Shown here in pieces: positions 50,413 to 59,027 of a DNA stretch of 64,000 bases. Source of the stretch: JALHOP01 sp964484195 (GTDB lineage Bacteria; Myxococcota; XYA12-FULL-58-9; JALHOP01); contig CAZAER010000002.1 in NCBI GenBank assembly GCA_964484195.1, positions 62,001 to 126,000 on the forward strand, given 5' to 3'. Positions within the stretch are counted from its first letter, which is position 1. Every line of letters begins with the position of its first letter. A model generated the notes under the pieces. It did not search any database and was not told the origin of the DNA. It worked only from the letters and a program-made list of their open reading frames with translations. The translations under genes were made by a program, and so were the position numbers.

Positions 50413-51819
50413 ATGAGCGCAATGGCGGCACGCACCATCCTATTGGTCGACGATGACCGCGCCATGGCCACCATTTTGGCGCGACTGATTCAGCCTCTCG
50501 ATGTCCAAGTCGACACCGTCTACGGCGGGCGGGAGGCGCTCGAGAAGCTCGAGCAACGTCCCTACGACGTGGTTGTCACGGACTTGATGATGCCCGAGTA
50601 CGACGGCATCGACGTGCTCAAGGCGGCGTTGGCCCGCGGTGGAGTCAAAGGTGTGGTGCTGGTCACCGCCGCCGGCTCCGTACCGCTCGCGGTCGAAGCT
50701 ATGCGCCTCGGTGCGGCCGACTTCCTCACCAAGCCGGTCGACAAGAACATCTTGCACGCGACCCTCGAGCGTCTGCTCGACACCAACAAGACCGCGGAAG
50801 AGGCGAGCCGCGAGTGGCGGCACGAGCACGCGCCGGATCTCATCGGTGAGAACATCAAGCTCCTCGATACCCTCACCATCATCGAGCGCGTGTCGTCGCT
50901 CGACTGCACGGTCCTGGTCACTGGAGCTTCGGGCACCGGCAAGGAGCTGTGCGCGCGCGCCCTCCATCATGGCGGATCGCGCCGCAACAAGCCCTTCGTC
51001 GCGGTGAATTGCGCTGCGATTCCCAAGGACCTCATCGAAAGTGAGCTCTTCGGGCACGCCAAAGGTGCGTTCAGCGGCGCCAACGAGCGGCGTGAAGGTA
51101 AGTTCTTGGCTGCCGACGGGGGCACACTTTTCCTCGACGAGATCGGCGAGATGCACCTCGACCTGCAGGCAAAGCTCCTGCGCGTCATCCAAGACAAAGA
51201 AGTAACCGCGGTCGGCGACGCCAAGGCGCGTAAGGTCGACGTGCGTATCGTTGCCGCGACCAACCGCGATCTCACCGACCGCATCGAAAGCGGGTCGTTT
51301 CGTGAGGACCTCTACTATCGCTTGAACGTCATGCCTCTGAGCCTGCCGACGCTGCAGGAGCGCGTCGATGATTTGCCGCTCCTCACGGCGCACTTCATCA
51401 AGTGGGCGAATGGCAGACACGGCACCACCGTGACCGGTGTCGAGCCCGAGGTGGCGACCGCTTTCGCGGCCTACCCGTGGAAAGGCAACGTCCGCGAGCT
51501 GCAAAACGTCATCGAGCGCCTGGTGATCCTCTCCAAAGGCTCACGCATCAAGCTCGCCGACTTGCCGCCGCAGATGCGCTCGGCTGCGCCGGCTCCCGCG
51601 CCTATGCCCGTGGTGGCTCTGCCCGCGACCAACGACGTAGCGATGACGGAGACCGGCATTCCCCTCGACAAGGCGCTGGAAGCGCTCGAGCGTAAGCTGA
51701 CCCTCGATGCGCTGCAGCGGAGCGGCGGCAACAAGGCGAAAGCCGCCGAGATCCTCGGCCTGAAGCGCACCACGCTGGTGGAGCGCTTGAAGAAGCTCGC
51801 GATCGTCGACCCGGCCTAA
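50413..51819 (+). CDS. NtrC-type sigma-54 activator, FlrC/FleR/FlgR-like
   Basis: 468 residues. Receiver with Asp in VVVTDLMMPEYDG and Lys in DFLTKPVDK; AAA+ domain with Walker A VTGASGTGKELCAR, Walker B GGTLFLDEIGEM and the sigma-54-contact loop as GAFSGA (usually GAFTGA); and a C-terminal Fis-type helix-turn-helix (SGGNKAKAAEILGLKRTTL). The Thr-to-Ser change in the contact loop is conservative but worth noting. It sits directly upstream of a sigma-54 promoter and the flagellar operon, as in FlrC or FleR systems, and beside a divergent kinase. It should bind upstream DNA and drive sigma-54 open-complex formation. Confidence 0.94.
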   Translation: MSAMAARTILLVDDDRAMATILARLIQPLDVQVDTVYGGREALEKLEQRPYDVVVTDLMMPEYDGIDVLKAALARGGVKGVVLVTAAGSVPLAVEAMRLGAADFLTKPVDKNILHATLERLLDTNKTAEEASREWRHEHAPDLIGENIKLLDTLTIIERVSSLDCTVLVTGASGTGKELCARALHHGGSRRNKPFVAVNCAAIPKDLIESELFGHAKGAFSGANERREGKFLAADGGTLFLDEIGEMHLDLQAKLLRVIQDKEVTAVGDAKARKVDVRIVAATNRDLTDRIESGSFREDLYYRLNVMPLSLPTLQERVDDLPLLTAHFIKWANGRHGTTVTGVEPEVATAFAAYPWKGNVRELQNVIERLVILSKGSRIKLADLPPQMRSAAPAPAPMPVVALPATNDVAMTETGIPLDKALEALERKLTLDALQRSGGNKAKAAEILGLKRTTLVERLKKLAIVDPA

Positions 51820-51895
51820 AGGTTTGCTCCGGCACGTCGATGATCAGACGACAACTGGCGCCCCAGTGCGCCGGGTTCGTCTCACCCCCCGGTGT

Positions 51896-51921
51896 TTTGA
51901 CACCCATCGCCCGCTGTCAAA
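51896..51921 (+). promoter_or_regulatory. Inverted repeat upstream of the flagellar promoter, possible activator site
   Basis: TTTGACA and TGTCAAA flank a 12-base centre, about 50-75 bases before the -24 element. Its symmetry and distance fit an enhancer site for the dimeric NtrC-type protein encoded just upstream. Confidence 0.5.
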
Positions 51922-51937
51922 GCATTGACGTAACACC

Positions 51938-51959
51938 GCTCAAAACGGGCCGTTTGAGC
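51938..51959 (+). promoter_or_regulatory. Second inverted repeat upstream of the flagellar promoter
   Basis: GCTCAAA and TTTGAGC pair around a GC-rich centre with one extra A. It shares the TCAAA/TTTGA half-site with the repeat at 51896, consistent with two sites for the same activator, but it is only about 10 bases from the -24 element and could instead be a hairpin. Confidence 0.4.
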
Positions 51960-51969
51960 CGTTCCGCGA

Positions 51970-51985
51970 TGGCACGCCGGGTGCT
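51970..51985 (+). promoter_or_regulatory. Sigma-54 (-24/-12) promoter of the flagellar operon
   Basis: TGGCAC, five bases, then GTGCT matches the sigma-54 consensus TGGCAC-N5-TTGCW at all but one of the strongest positions, and the GG-to-GC distance of 10 bases is exact. Predicted transcription would begin near 51996, so the leader before an ATG at 52001 would be very short. An NtrC-type activator gene lies just upstream and flagellar genes follow, which makes the match meaningful. Confidence 0.65.
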
Positions 51986-51991
51986 CTGTCC

Positions 51992-53260
51992 ATGCTCGTC
52001 ATGGCGATTGCGTGCCTTTTCACCGTCCTGCTCGCGAGCCCAGCCACCTTCGAGGTCGAGCTGGGTCGGGACGCGAATGTACGCACCGCCATCAGCAGCG
52101 ACGGCAGTCACCTCGACGTCGAGGTCGTGACCGCGGGTGAGTCGGTACGTTTGCGCGAGCTAGTCGTTCCGCCGGCAGTGACGGGGAACGTCGAGCAAAT
52201 CGGCAAGCGCCACCTCTGGCTCACCTTCAGCACGGACCAGTCTTTCACGAGCGCCTTGGTGCGCTTGGGGAACAAGACGACGTTGGTGGTGACGCTGGCT
52301 GACCGCGAGGAGGCGCTCATGCGACGCCTGCTCGAGCGCACGCCCGAGCTGGGTGGCGCTCTCAGTATCGCGCATGGTTTGCGCCCGGCAGAAAATGCCA
52401 TCGTCGTGCAGCGCTTCGGCGACGCGGCGAAGCTTCTCGGAAAGATTGGTGAAGGAGCGCCGGCCCATGCTTGGGCTCTGTTGCGCGCCTCCGATGTGAA
52501 CATCCTCACCGGGGAGCGTGAGCTGGGCTGCCGCGGGTATGCCGAGGTGGTCAACCGCTATCACGAGCGCAGTGTGAGCCTCGTTGCGCGCCTGCGTGCC
52601 GTGGGCTTCGGTTGTGTGGCTGCCGAAGACGCCGATTGGGTCGGCATGCTACAGACCATCAAGGGCCTCGACGGCGCGCTCGGCGTGTGGGTCGGACGCG
52701 AAGCCGCGCTGGTGATGCAAACGCTGGCGACGAGCAAGGGCGTCGATGCCGCTGCGGTCGCGGTCGGACGCGTGAGCGGTGGGCCGCTGCGCCCGAACAT
52801 GCCGAGCTTTCGCGAATCCCTCACGTCGCGCGCAGTCGCCACCCGCCGTAAGAGCGCGGTCGAGCTCGCGACCTGGGTGACGGACAATGGTGAGCGCGTC
52901 GTCAAACACGTCGACGCCCCGATGATGCGCCTGGAGACGGCGCGGGCACTAACCCAGATCGATTTGAACGAGCGCGCTATCGCGGTCTTGTCGCCGATGA
53001 TGTCCGGCGCGATTCCCCGACCCGACGCGCCGCTCGGCGTGTGGGCGGTCCTCACCGACGCCTACGCCTCCACCGGCGACGTCAACGCTTTGACGGCATT
53101 GAGCGCGGCGTTCGCGCTCGCGACGCATGACCGCCTCGAGGTCCCACAGGTCGTTTCTTCCAAGCCTTCCGCATCGGTTCAGGAGATCGACGACGTCTTC
53201 GCGAGCTTGGAGCGCCGCTTGCAACGCTTACGTCGTCACCTCGGAAAAGAGGCCCCATGA
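51992..53260 (+). CDS. Unknown exported protein heading the flagellar operon
   Basis: 422 residues (414-422 depending on ATG 51992 or 52001). The N-terminal hydrophobic run (MAIACLFTVLLASPA) is a signal peptide. A beta-rich segment (about 20-105: FEVELGRDANVRTAISSDGS, LDVEVVTAGESVRLRELVV, TTLVVTLADREE) resembles an AMIN-like or similar small beta domain. The remainder is helical and could be TPR-like repeats. Not a named flagellar protein. Its stop overlaps flgB by ATGA, so it is translationally coupled to the basal-body genes. That suggests a periplasmic part of motor or rod assembly, an inference from position. Confidence 0.75.
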   Translation: MLVMAIACLFTVLLASPATFEVELGRDANVRTAISSDGSHLDVEVVTAGESVRLRELVVPPAVTGNVEQIGKRHLWLTFSTDQSFTSALVRLGNKTTLVVTLADREEALMRRLLERTPELGGALSIAHGLRPAENAIVVQRFGDAAKLLGKIGEGAPAHAWALLRASDVNILTGERELGCRGYAEVVNRYHERSVSLVARLRAVGFGCVAAEDADWVGMLQTIKGLDGALGVWVGREAALVMQTLATSKGVDAAAVAVGRVSGGPLRPNMPSFRESLTSRAVATRRKSAVELATWVTDNGERVVKHVDAPMMRLETARALTQIDLNERAIAVLSPMMSGAIPRPDAPLGVWAVLTDAYASTGDVNALTALSAAFALATHDRLEVPQVVSSKPSASVQEIDDVFASLERRLQRLRRHLGKEAP

Positions 53261-53631
53261 AGCTCGATATGTTCAGAGAATTGACGCCGACGCAGAGCAT
53301 GCTCGACTTCCATGCGAAGCGGCAGTCGGTGCTCGCCTCGAACCTCGCGAACGCCGAGACCCCCGGCTATGTGCCGCACGATGTGGTGAAAACCGAAAGC
53401 GGTAGCGCCACGCTCGAGACCACCAACGCCGGCCACATCGCCGCCGAGGGCGACGGATCGTCGGCGCCGGTCGTCGAGCTCGAGACTCCTCGTGTCGACG
53501 GAAACGGGGTGCAGCTCGAGCAGGCCATGGCCGCCGTGACCGCGAATCGCTTGCGCTACGAAGCCGGCATCGAGGTGGCGCGCCGCCAGGTCGCGCTCCT
53601 TCGCTACGCCGCAACGGATGGAGGCTCGTGA
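53257..53631 (+). CDS. flgB: Flagellar basal-body rod protein FlgB
   Basis: 124 residues. The rod-family N-terminus has LASNLANAETPGYVPHD, and the C-terminal helix (EVARRQVALLRYAATDG) is the usual partner. FlgB forms the base of the proximal rod next to FliE and the MS ring. It is shorter than FlgC-type distal parts, as expected. ATGA overlap with the upstream unknown gene and TGATG with flgC. Confidence 0.95.
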   Translation: MKLDMFRELTPTQSMLDFHAKRQSVLASNLANAETPGYVPHDVVKTESGSATLETTNAGHIAAEGDGSSAPVVELETPRVDGNGVQLEQAMAAVTANRLRYEAGIEVARRQVALLRYAATDGGS

Positions 53632-54059
53632 TGGATCTCTTCAACACCATGGACATTCTGGCTTCTGGCTTGCGCGCCGAGCGCGTGCGCATGAACGCCA
53701 GCGCCTCGAACCTCGCGAACGCTCAGACGACGCGCACCGCCGAGGGCGGACCGTACAAGCGCCGCGACCCGGTGTTCGTCGCCCAGGACAATCCGAACGC
53801 CGCCTTCGACGCTTCGCTCGCCGCCGCCATGTCGACGGTCGAGGTCGCGGACGTCGCGGTCGACAACTCGGCGCCGCGCCTCACCTACGACCCCTCGCAC
53901 CCGGACGCCAACGGCGATGGCTACGTGGCCATGCCGAACGTCAATCCGGTCGAAGAGATGGTCAACATGCTCACCGCGACCCGCGCTTACGAGGCGAGCT
54001 CGCAAGCGATGAACTCGGTCGTCGCTATGGCGGAGCGCGCGCTCCAGCTCGGGAAATAA
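53631..54059 (+). CDS. flgC: Flagellar basal-body rod protein FlgC
   Basis: 142 residues from the ATG at 53631, with GGAGG six bases upstream. N-terminal MNASASNLANAQTTRTAEGG-PYKRRDPVF is the FlgC signature, and the C-terminal VNPVEEMVNMLTATRAYEA motif is shared by rod and hook proteins. It forms the proximal rod with FlgB and FlgF. Tightly coupled to flgB and only 3 bases before fliE. Confidence 0.96.
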   Translation: MDLFNTMDILASGLRAERVRMNASASNLANAQTTRTAEGGPYKRRDPVFVAQDNPNAAFDASLAAAMSTVEVADVAVDNSAPRLTYDPSHPDANGDGYVAMPNVNPVEEMVNMLTATRAYEASSQAMNSVVAMAERALQLGK

Positions 54060-54062
54060 GCC

Positions 54063-54374
54063 ATGGCAATGCCGATTGACCCACGCTCCACAGTCGCGCC
54101 GCTGCGCGAGGCTCTCACCAAGATCCAGTCGCCTTCTAAAGCGGACACCGGTGGCGGGAATTTCGTCGACGCGCTGAAGGGCGCGGTCGAGTCCACGGTG
54201 CAGCGCAACGTCGAGTCCAATCAAGCCGCCGAGAAGCTCTCGAAGGGCGGTGAGCTCGACCTGCACGACACCTTGCTCGCGATGGAGAAGGGCGACGTCT
54301 CGCTCAAGTTCATGGTGAGCGTCCGTAACAAGGTGCTCGACGCGTATCGCGAAATCATGCGGATGGGGGGCTAA
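54063..54374 (+). CDS. fliE: Flagellar hook-basal body protein FliE
   Basis: 103 residues. The C-terminal helix GELDLHDTLLAMEKGDVSLKFM...RNKVLDAYREIMRM is diagnostic. FliE joins the MS ring (FliF) to the rod and is exported early by the flagellar type III apparatus. Its place between flgC and fliF is the standard order. Confidence 0.96.
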   Translation: MAMPIDPRSTVAPLREALTKIQSPSKADTGGGNFVDALKGAVESTVQRNVESNQAAEKLSKGGELDLHDTLLAMEKGDVSLKFMVSVRNKVLDAYREIMRMGG

Positions 54375-54377
54375 GCC

Positions 54378-55988
54378 GTGGGCAAGCTTCAGTCGTCGCT
54401 GGGTGAAGTCGTTGGTTTGTGGCGCGCTGTCTCTCCCGGAAAACGCCTCTTGGCGATCGGCTTCGTCGCCATTGCCTTGATCGCGGTCGGCGCGATGGCG
54501 GTCCTCGGCTCGACGCCGCACATGGCGCCGCTGATGACCAACCTCTCGCCCGAGGACGTCTCGGCCATCACCTCACGTTTGTCATCGTCGCAAGTTCCGT
54601 TTACTTTAGCGGACAACGGCACGGCGATTCTCGTACCCGACGAGCGCGTCATGGAGCAGCGCCTGGCGCTCGCTTCCGACGGCCTGCCCCGCGGTGGCGG
54701 TGTCGGCTTCGAGCTCTTCGACGAGACCAAGCTCGGTCGCACGCGCTTCGAAGAGCGCTTGAGCTATCAGCGCGCGCTCGAAGGCGAGCTGCGGCGCACC
54801 ATTCGTCAGATCAACGGCGTACGTGATGCGCGCGTGCACCTCGGGCTTCCCGAGCGCTCGTTGTTTCGCGAGCGCGACGACAAGCCACGCGCCTCCGTGA
54901 CCCTCGCGTTGGTGCCCGGCCGCCGGCTCACCGACGAGAACGTCCAAGCCATCGTCCACCTCACCGCCTCGAGCGTCGAAGGCCTTGCCGCCGACGCCGT
55001 CACCGTCGTCGACACCAGCGGTGCGGTGCTCGCGAGCGGCGATGGCTCGCATGCGCAAAGCGGCCGCCAGCTGGAGCATCAACGCGGTATCGAGTCGGAG
55101 CTCGAGCGTCGTGCGACCACCATGCTCGAGCGCACGGTCGGTACCGGCGGTGCGTCCGTCCATGTCTCTGCCGAGCTCGACTACTCGACCGCCGAGACGA
55201 CCAGCGAGACTTACGATCCGGACGGTGTGGTGCTGCGCAGCGAGCAGACCACCGACGAGACGCGGGGCGGTGCGACAGCGGGTGCCGGTGGCATTCCCGG
55301 CTCGCGCTCGAACCTCGCCGGTACGACCAGTGGCAGTGATCAGGTTCCCGCCGGCGGCGCGGCCGCGGCTGGTGCTGGCCGCCACGCCCAGACCCGCAAC
55401 TACGAAGTCTCGAAGACGGTAAGCCATGAGGTCTCGGCCTCGGGAAAGCTCGTCCGCTTATCGGTCGCAGTGCTCGTCGACGCCAAACGCGAAAAGAACG
55501 CCGAAGGCGCGATGGCAGCAACCCCGCGCAGTCGCGAAGAGCTCGATCGCTTCGCGGAGCTGGTGAAGTCAGCTGTGGGTTTCGATGGTCGCCGCGGTGA
55601 CCGCATCGAGGTGCAGAGCGCTGCCTTCGTGGAAGCACTGGGCGAGCCCCTGGCCGACAGCCCGAAGGTGCTCGATGTCGCCACCCGCTTCGTGCGCCCG
55701 AGCGCCGCAATCGTGGTCGCCGCCCTGTCGCTCGTCGCCTTGTCGCTCTTGTCGAAACGCAGCCGTGCGCTCGATGCCGGTCGCGCCGAAATCATCCGCG
55801 CTCCCATCAGTGTGCGTGAGCTCGAGGCCCAGCTCGCGGCGCCGAATGGTGCCACCGCCAATGTTGCCGCCATGCCTGCGGGTGGCGTGAACGTTGCAGC
55901 CTTGAGCTCGGGACAGGCGACGCGCGCCGGTAACGGCCGCGGCAATCAAGCGAGCACTGTCATCAAGGGTTGGTTGAACGAGTCATGA
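54378..55988 (+). CDS. fliF: Flagellar MS-ring protein FliF
   Basis: 536 residues from a GTG. First membrane helix about residues 28-48 (LLAIGFVAIALIAVGAMAVL), then the ring-building motifs (VPFTLADNGTAILVPDERV, RTIRQINGVRDARVHLGLPE), a Gly/Ser/Ala-rich loop (about 295-340) and a C-terminal membrane helix (AAIVVAALSLVALSLLSK). A short cytoplasmic tail ends KGWLNES, the FliG-binding end. Length is normal. It overlaps fliG by ATGA. Confidence 0.96.
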   Translation: MGKLQSSLGEVVGLWRAVSPGKRLLAIGFVAIALIAVGAMAVLGSTPHMAPLMTNLSPEDVSAITSRLSSSQVPFTLADNGTAILVPDERVMEQRLALASDGLPRGGGVGFELFDETKLGRTRFEERLSYQRALEGELRRTIRQINGVRDARVHLGLPERSLFRERDDKPRASVTLALVPGRRLTDENVQAIVHLTASSVEGLAADAVTVVDTSGAVLASGDGSHAQSGRQLEHQRGIESELERRATTMLERTVGTGGASVHVSAELDYSTAETTSETYDPDGVVLRSEQTTDETRGGATAGAGGIPGSRSNLAGTTSGSDQVPAGGAAAAGAGRHAQTRNYEVSKTVSHEVSASGKLVRLSVAVLVDAKREKNAEGAMAATPRSREELDRFAELVKSAVGFDGRRGDRIEVQSAAFVEALGEPLADSPKVLDVATRFVRPSAAIVVAALSLVALSLLSKRSRALDAGRAEIIRAPISVRELEAQLAAPNGATANVAAMPAGGVNVAALSSGQATRAGNGRGNQASTVIKGWLNES

Positions 55989-57010
55989 GCAGCGCATTGA
56001 GCATGCAGAGCGATTTCGGTGGCCCGATGAACGGTCCCGTCAAAGCCGCGATGTGGATCCTCAGCGTCGACGATTCGACGGCCGCCGAAGTTTTGGCGGC
56101 ACTCGACGAGCAGGAGCTCAAAATCTTGTATGCCGCGGCGCAGCGCGTCGAGCGGGCAACCTCCGACGAGCTGTCGGCGATTCACGCCGAGCTTTCGAAC
56201 GCGGTCGAGCGCCCCGGCCTGCGCCTGAACGGTAAAGCCACCTATCTGCGCCAGCTCGCGGAACGCAGCGTCTCGCGCAACGTCATCAGCGCCGTGTTCG
56301 GTAACGAAGAGCCGAAACAAGCCGTCGCCAATCCGACGATCGCCGAAGCCGACCCGGAAGCGCTCGCGACCCTCCTCGCCCAGGAACACCCACAAGTCGT
56401 CGCCGCCGTCGTCGCTCGTCTCGATGCCAAGCGCGCTGCCGCCGTCTTGAAGGCGATGCCGCAAGAGTCGCTGAAGGGTGTGGTCTCGCGCCTTGCTCGC
56501 ATCAAGACCATCGCCGCGCCCGCCCTCGAAGAAGCCGAGCGCCTGCTCGCAGCGGAGCTTCCGGCGCGTGAAACGCGTGACGCCGAGGTGGATGGCACCC
56601 GTATCGCGGCGCTGCTCTTGAATCAGCTCGAAGGCGAAGAGGCCGAGGCCATCCTCGCCAGCATCTCCGAGGACACCCCCGATGTCGCCGGCAGCGTGCG
56701 TCGCGCCATGTTCACCTTCGACGACCTCGCCCGCCTCGACAAGAAGGGCATCCAGACGCTGCTCAAGGGCGTCGACAATCAGCAGCTGCTCATCGCGCTC
56801 AAGACCGCGAGCGCCGAGATGCGCGAGAAGATCTTCGAGGGTCTCTCGAAGCGCGCTGCCGAGATGATGAAAGACGACCTCGAGATGCTGGGACCCCAGC
56901 GGGTCACCGTCGTCGAGGAAGCGCAGCAGGCCATCGTCGCTGTCGCCATGAAGCTGCGCCAGGAAGGCAAGCTCAACGTCGACATGGGTGACGGCGAGGG
57001 GATGGCATGA
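55985..57010 (+). CDS. fliG: Flagellar motor switch protein FliG
   Basis: 341 residues from the ATG that overlaps the fliF stop. The N-terminal FliF-binding domain (KAAMWILSVDDSTAAEVLAAL), the middle domain (LAQEHPQVVAAVVARLDAKRAAAVL, the EHPQ motif) and the C-terminal torque domain (DLARLDKKGIQTLLKGVD, RAAEMMKDDLEMLGPQRVT) are all present at normal spacing. The torque helix keeps its charged residues, so an electrostatic stator interface is expected. Confidence 0.97.
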   Translation: MSSALSMQSDFGGPMNGPVKAAMWILSVDDSTAAEVLAALDEQELKILYAAAQRVERATSDELSAIHAELSNAVERPGLRLNGKATYLRQLAERSVSRNVISAVFGNEEPKQAVANPTIAEADPEALATLLAQEHPQVVAAVVARLDAKRAAAVLKAMPQESLKGVVSRLARIKTIAAPALEEAERLLAAELPARETRDAEVDGTRIAALLLNQLEGEEAEAILASISEDTPDVAGSVRRAMFTFDDLARLDKKGIQTLLKGVDNQQLLIALKTASAEMREKIFEGLSKRAAEMMKDDLEMLGPQRVTVVEEAQQAIVAVAMKLRQEGKLNVDMGDGEGMA

Positions 57011-57678
57011 ACAGCCGCCGCGTCTCGAATCTCTTCGGTGAAGGCAGCAGCGCGAGCGTTGCACCGGTCGCGTTCGCCCAAGTGGCGCGCGCGGTTCCGC
57101 GCCGTCCCGAGTGGGCCCTCGGTGCCGATGGCGACGCTAGCATCGACGGAGCCGCCGTGGTGCGTGACGCCGAGATCGCCGAAGCGCACGCCCAGGGCGT
57201 CCAAGAAGGTCGCGCGGCTGTGCTTGCCGAGATGTCGCAGCTACGTAGCCGGCTCGAGACCAGCATCGCGCAAATCGGTTCTGTCCGCGATAGCGTTATG
57301 ATGCGCAGCGAAGACGACCTCGTCGATCTCGCTCTGCTGATCGCCGAGAACCTCGTGACCAGCGACCCCGAAGCACGTCTACGGTTCACCCGAACCATGG
57401 CGGCGCAAGCGCTGCAGCTGCTCGACAAGGCGGAGACCATTCGCCTGCGTGTCCACCCCAGCGAGCGTGCCGGCGTCGAAGCCGCGGTGACGAGCGCTGG
57501 TGCCGACGTGGCGCGCCGAGTCAGCATCATCGACGATATCAGCGTCGGAGCCGGCGGTGTGCTCGCGGAGTGCGAGCTCGGTCGCGTCGATGCGACGTTC
57601 GCCGAGGCTCTCCGCAACATCGCGCGCGGCTTGAAGCCCGGAGCAACCAATCTCCGTCTCGCCGGAGGCGAGCCGTGA
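57007..57678 (+). CDS. fliH: Flagellar export regulator FliH
   Basis: 223 residues. Weakly conserved as always for FliH, but recognisable: a variable N-terminus, a charged coiled coil (AEAHAQGVQEGRAAVLAEM), and the C-terminal FliH/HrpE domain (DLVDLALLIAENLVTSDP, LRVHPSERAGVEAAV, ISVGAGGVLAECELGRVDA). It regulates and docks the FliI ATPase. It overlaps both fliG and fliI by 4 bases, supporting the assignment by position. Confidence 0.92.
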   Translation: MNSRRVSNLFGEGSSASVAPVAFAQVARAVPRRPEWALGADGDASIDGAAVVRDAEIAEAHAQGVQEGRAAVLAEMSQLRSRLETSIAQIGSVRDSVMMRSEDDLVDLALLIAENLVTSDPEARLRFTRTMAAQALQLLDKAETIRLRVHPSERAGVEAAVTSAGADVARRVSIIDDISVGAGGVLAECELGRVDATFAEALRNIARGLKPGATNLRLAGGEP

Positions 57679-59027
57679 GCGCAGCACCCGCGTCGCTCCT
57701 TGCTCGCTATCGCGAGCGTGTGAAAAAGCCGACCCTCCAGCTCCAGGGACACGTCACGCAGGTGCTCGGCATGCTCATCGAAGCGCGCGTGCCCAACGCC
57801 GCGGTCGGTGACCTCTATCGCATCGCTGGCCCACGCGGCGACGTGCTCGCCGAAGTCGTTGCCCTGAAGCAGCGCGAAGTCGTGTTGATGCCGTTCGGAA
57901 ACCTCTCGGGTCTGCGCGTCGGAGCGCCGCTCACCCGCGACGAAGAAGCCTGGGCGGTCCCGGTTGGTGATGCCCTGCGCGGCCGCGTCATCGACGCCTT
58001 TGGCCGGCCTCTGGACGACAAACCCCTGCCAGTGTGCAGCGACCGGCTGCCCCTCTTCGGGACGCCCCTGTCGACCACCGAGCGCGCTCCCGTCGAAGAG
58101 CGTATGTCGCTCGGCGTACGAGCGCTCGACGCCTTCATTCCCTGCGGCCGCGGTCAACGCCTCGGCATCTTCGCTGGTCCCGGCGTCGGCAAGAGCGTGC
58201 TGCTCGGCATGATCGCCGAAGCCGCTACAGCGGACGTCGTGGTCATGGCGCTGGTCGGCGAGCGTGGCCGCGAGGTCGGACACTTCGTCGAGAAGGTCTT
58301 GGGCGAAGGCATGAAGAACGCCGTGGTCGTGGTAGCGACCTCAGACCGCCCGGCACCGGAGCGTGTGCGCGCCGCCTTCACGGCGACGACCATCGCCGAA
58401 CACTTCCGCTCACAGGGCCGCTCGGTCTTGCTGTTCGTCGATTCTTTGACGCGTCTCTGCATGGCGCAACGGGAAATTGGCTTGGCCGTCGGAGAACCGC
58501 CGGCGACCAAGGGCTATCCGCCGAGCTCGTTTGCCCTCTTGCCCACACTGCTCGAGCGCGCCGCCCCCGCGAAAGGTGGCGGAAGTATTACGGGTCTTTA
58601 CACCGTGCTGGTCGAAGGCGACGACTTCCGCGAGCCGGTCTCGGATGCGGCACGCGGGTTGCTTGATGGACATGTGATGTTGTCCCGCCGACTGGCCGAA
58701 CGCGGCCACTTCCCAGCCATCGACGTCCTCCAGTCGATCTCGCGTCTCGAGGGTGACCTCACCAGCGCGCGCGAGCGCCGCATGACGCAAAAGGTGCGTG
58801 GCTGGATGGCGCGTCTCGAAGACGCCAAGGACCTGCTGTCGATTGGCGCCTATCGCGCCGGCAGTGATCACGAGCTCGACCAGGCGTTGGCCAAGCGACC
58901 GCAAATCGAAGCCTTCCTCAAGCAGAGCGTCCGCGAGCCCATGACTCCCGACGCAGTGGCGCGGGGCCTCATCGCCCTCGCCGGAGCCGAAGTCGACGCA
59001 GAAGCAAAAATTGGAGCTAACCCGTGA
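57675..59027 (+). CDS. fliI: Flagellum-specific ATPase FliI
   Basis: 450 residues from the GTG overlapping the fliH stop. F1-ATPase-like with P-loop GIFAGPGVGKSVLLGMIA, Walker-B region GRSVLLFVDSLTRLCMA, and the FliI segment ALVGERGREVGHFVEKVLG. It energises substrate unfolding and chaperone release in flagellar type III export. Upstream in-frame sequence to 57570 is inside fliH and not family-like. Confidence 0.97.
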   Translation: MSAAPASLLARYRERVKKPTLQLQGHVTQVLGMLIEARVPNAAVGDLYRIAGPRGDVLAEVVALKQREVVLMPFGNLSGLRVGAPLTRDEEAWAVPVGDALRGRVIDAFGRPLDDKPLPVCSDRLPLFGTPLSTTERAPVEERMSLGVRALDAFIPCGRGQRLGIFAGPGVGKSVLLGMIAEAATADVVVMALVGERGREVGHFVEKVLGEGMKNAVVVVATSDRPAPERVRAAFTATTIAEHFRSQGRSVLLFVDSLTRLCMAQREIGLAVGEPPATKGYPPSSFALLPTLLERAAPAKGGGSITGLYTVLVEGDDFREPVSDAARGLLDGHVMLSRRLAERGHFPAIDVLQSISRLEGDLTSARERRMTQKVRGWMARLEDAKDLLSIGAYRAGSDHELDQALAKRPQIEAFLKQSVREPMTPDAVARGLIALAGAEVDAEAKIGANP

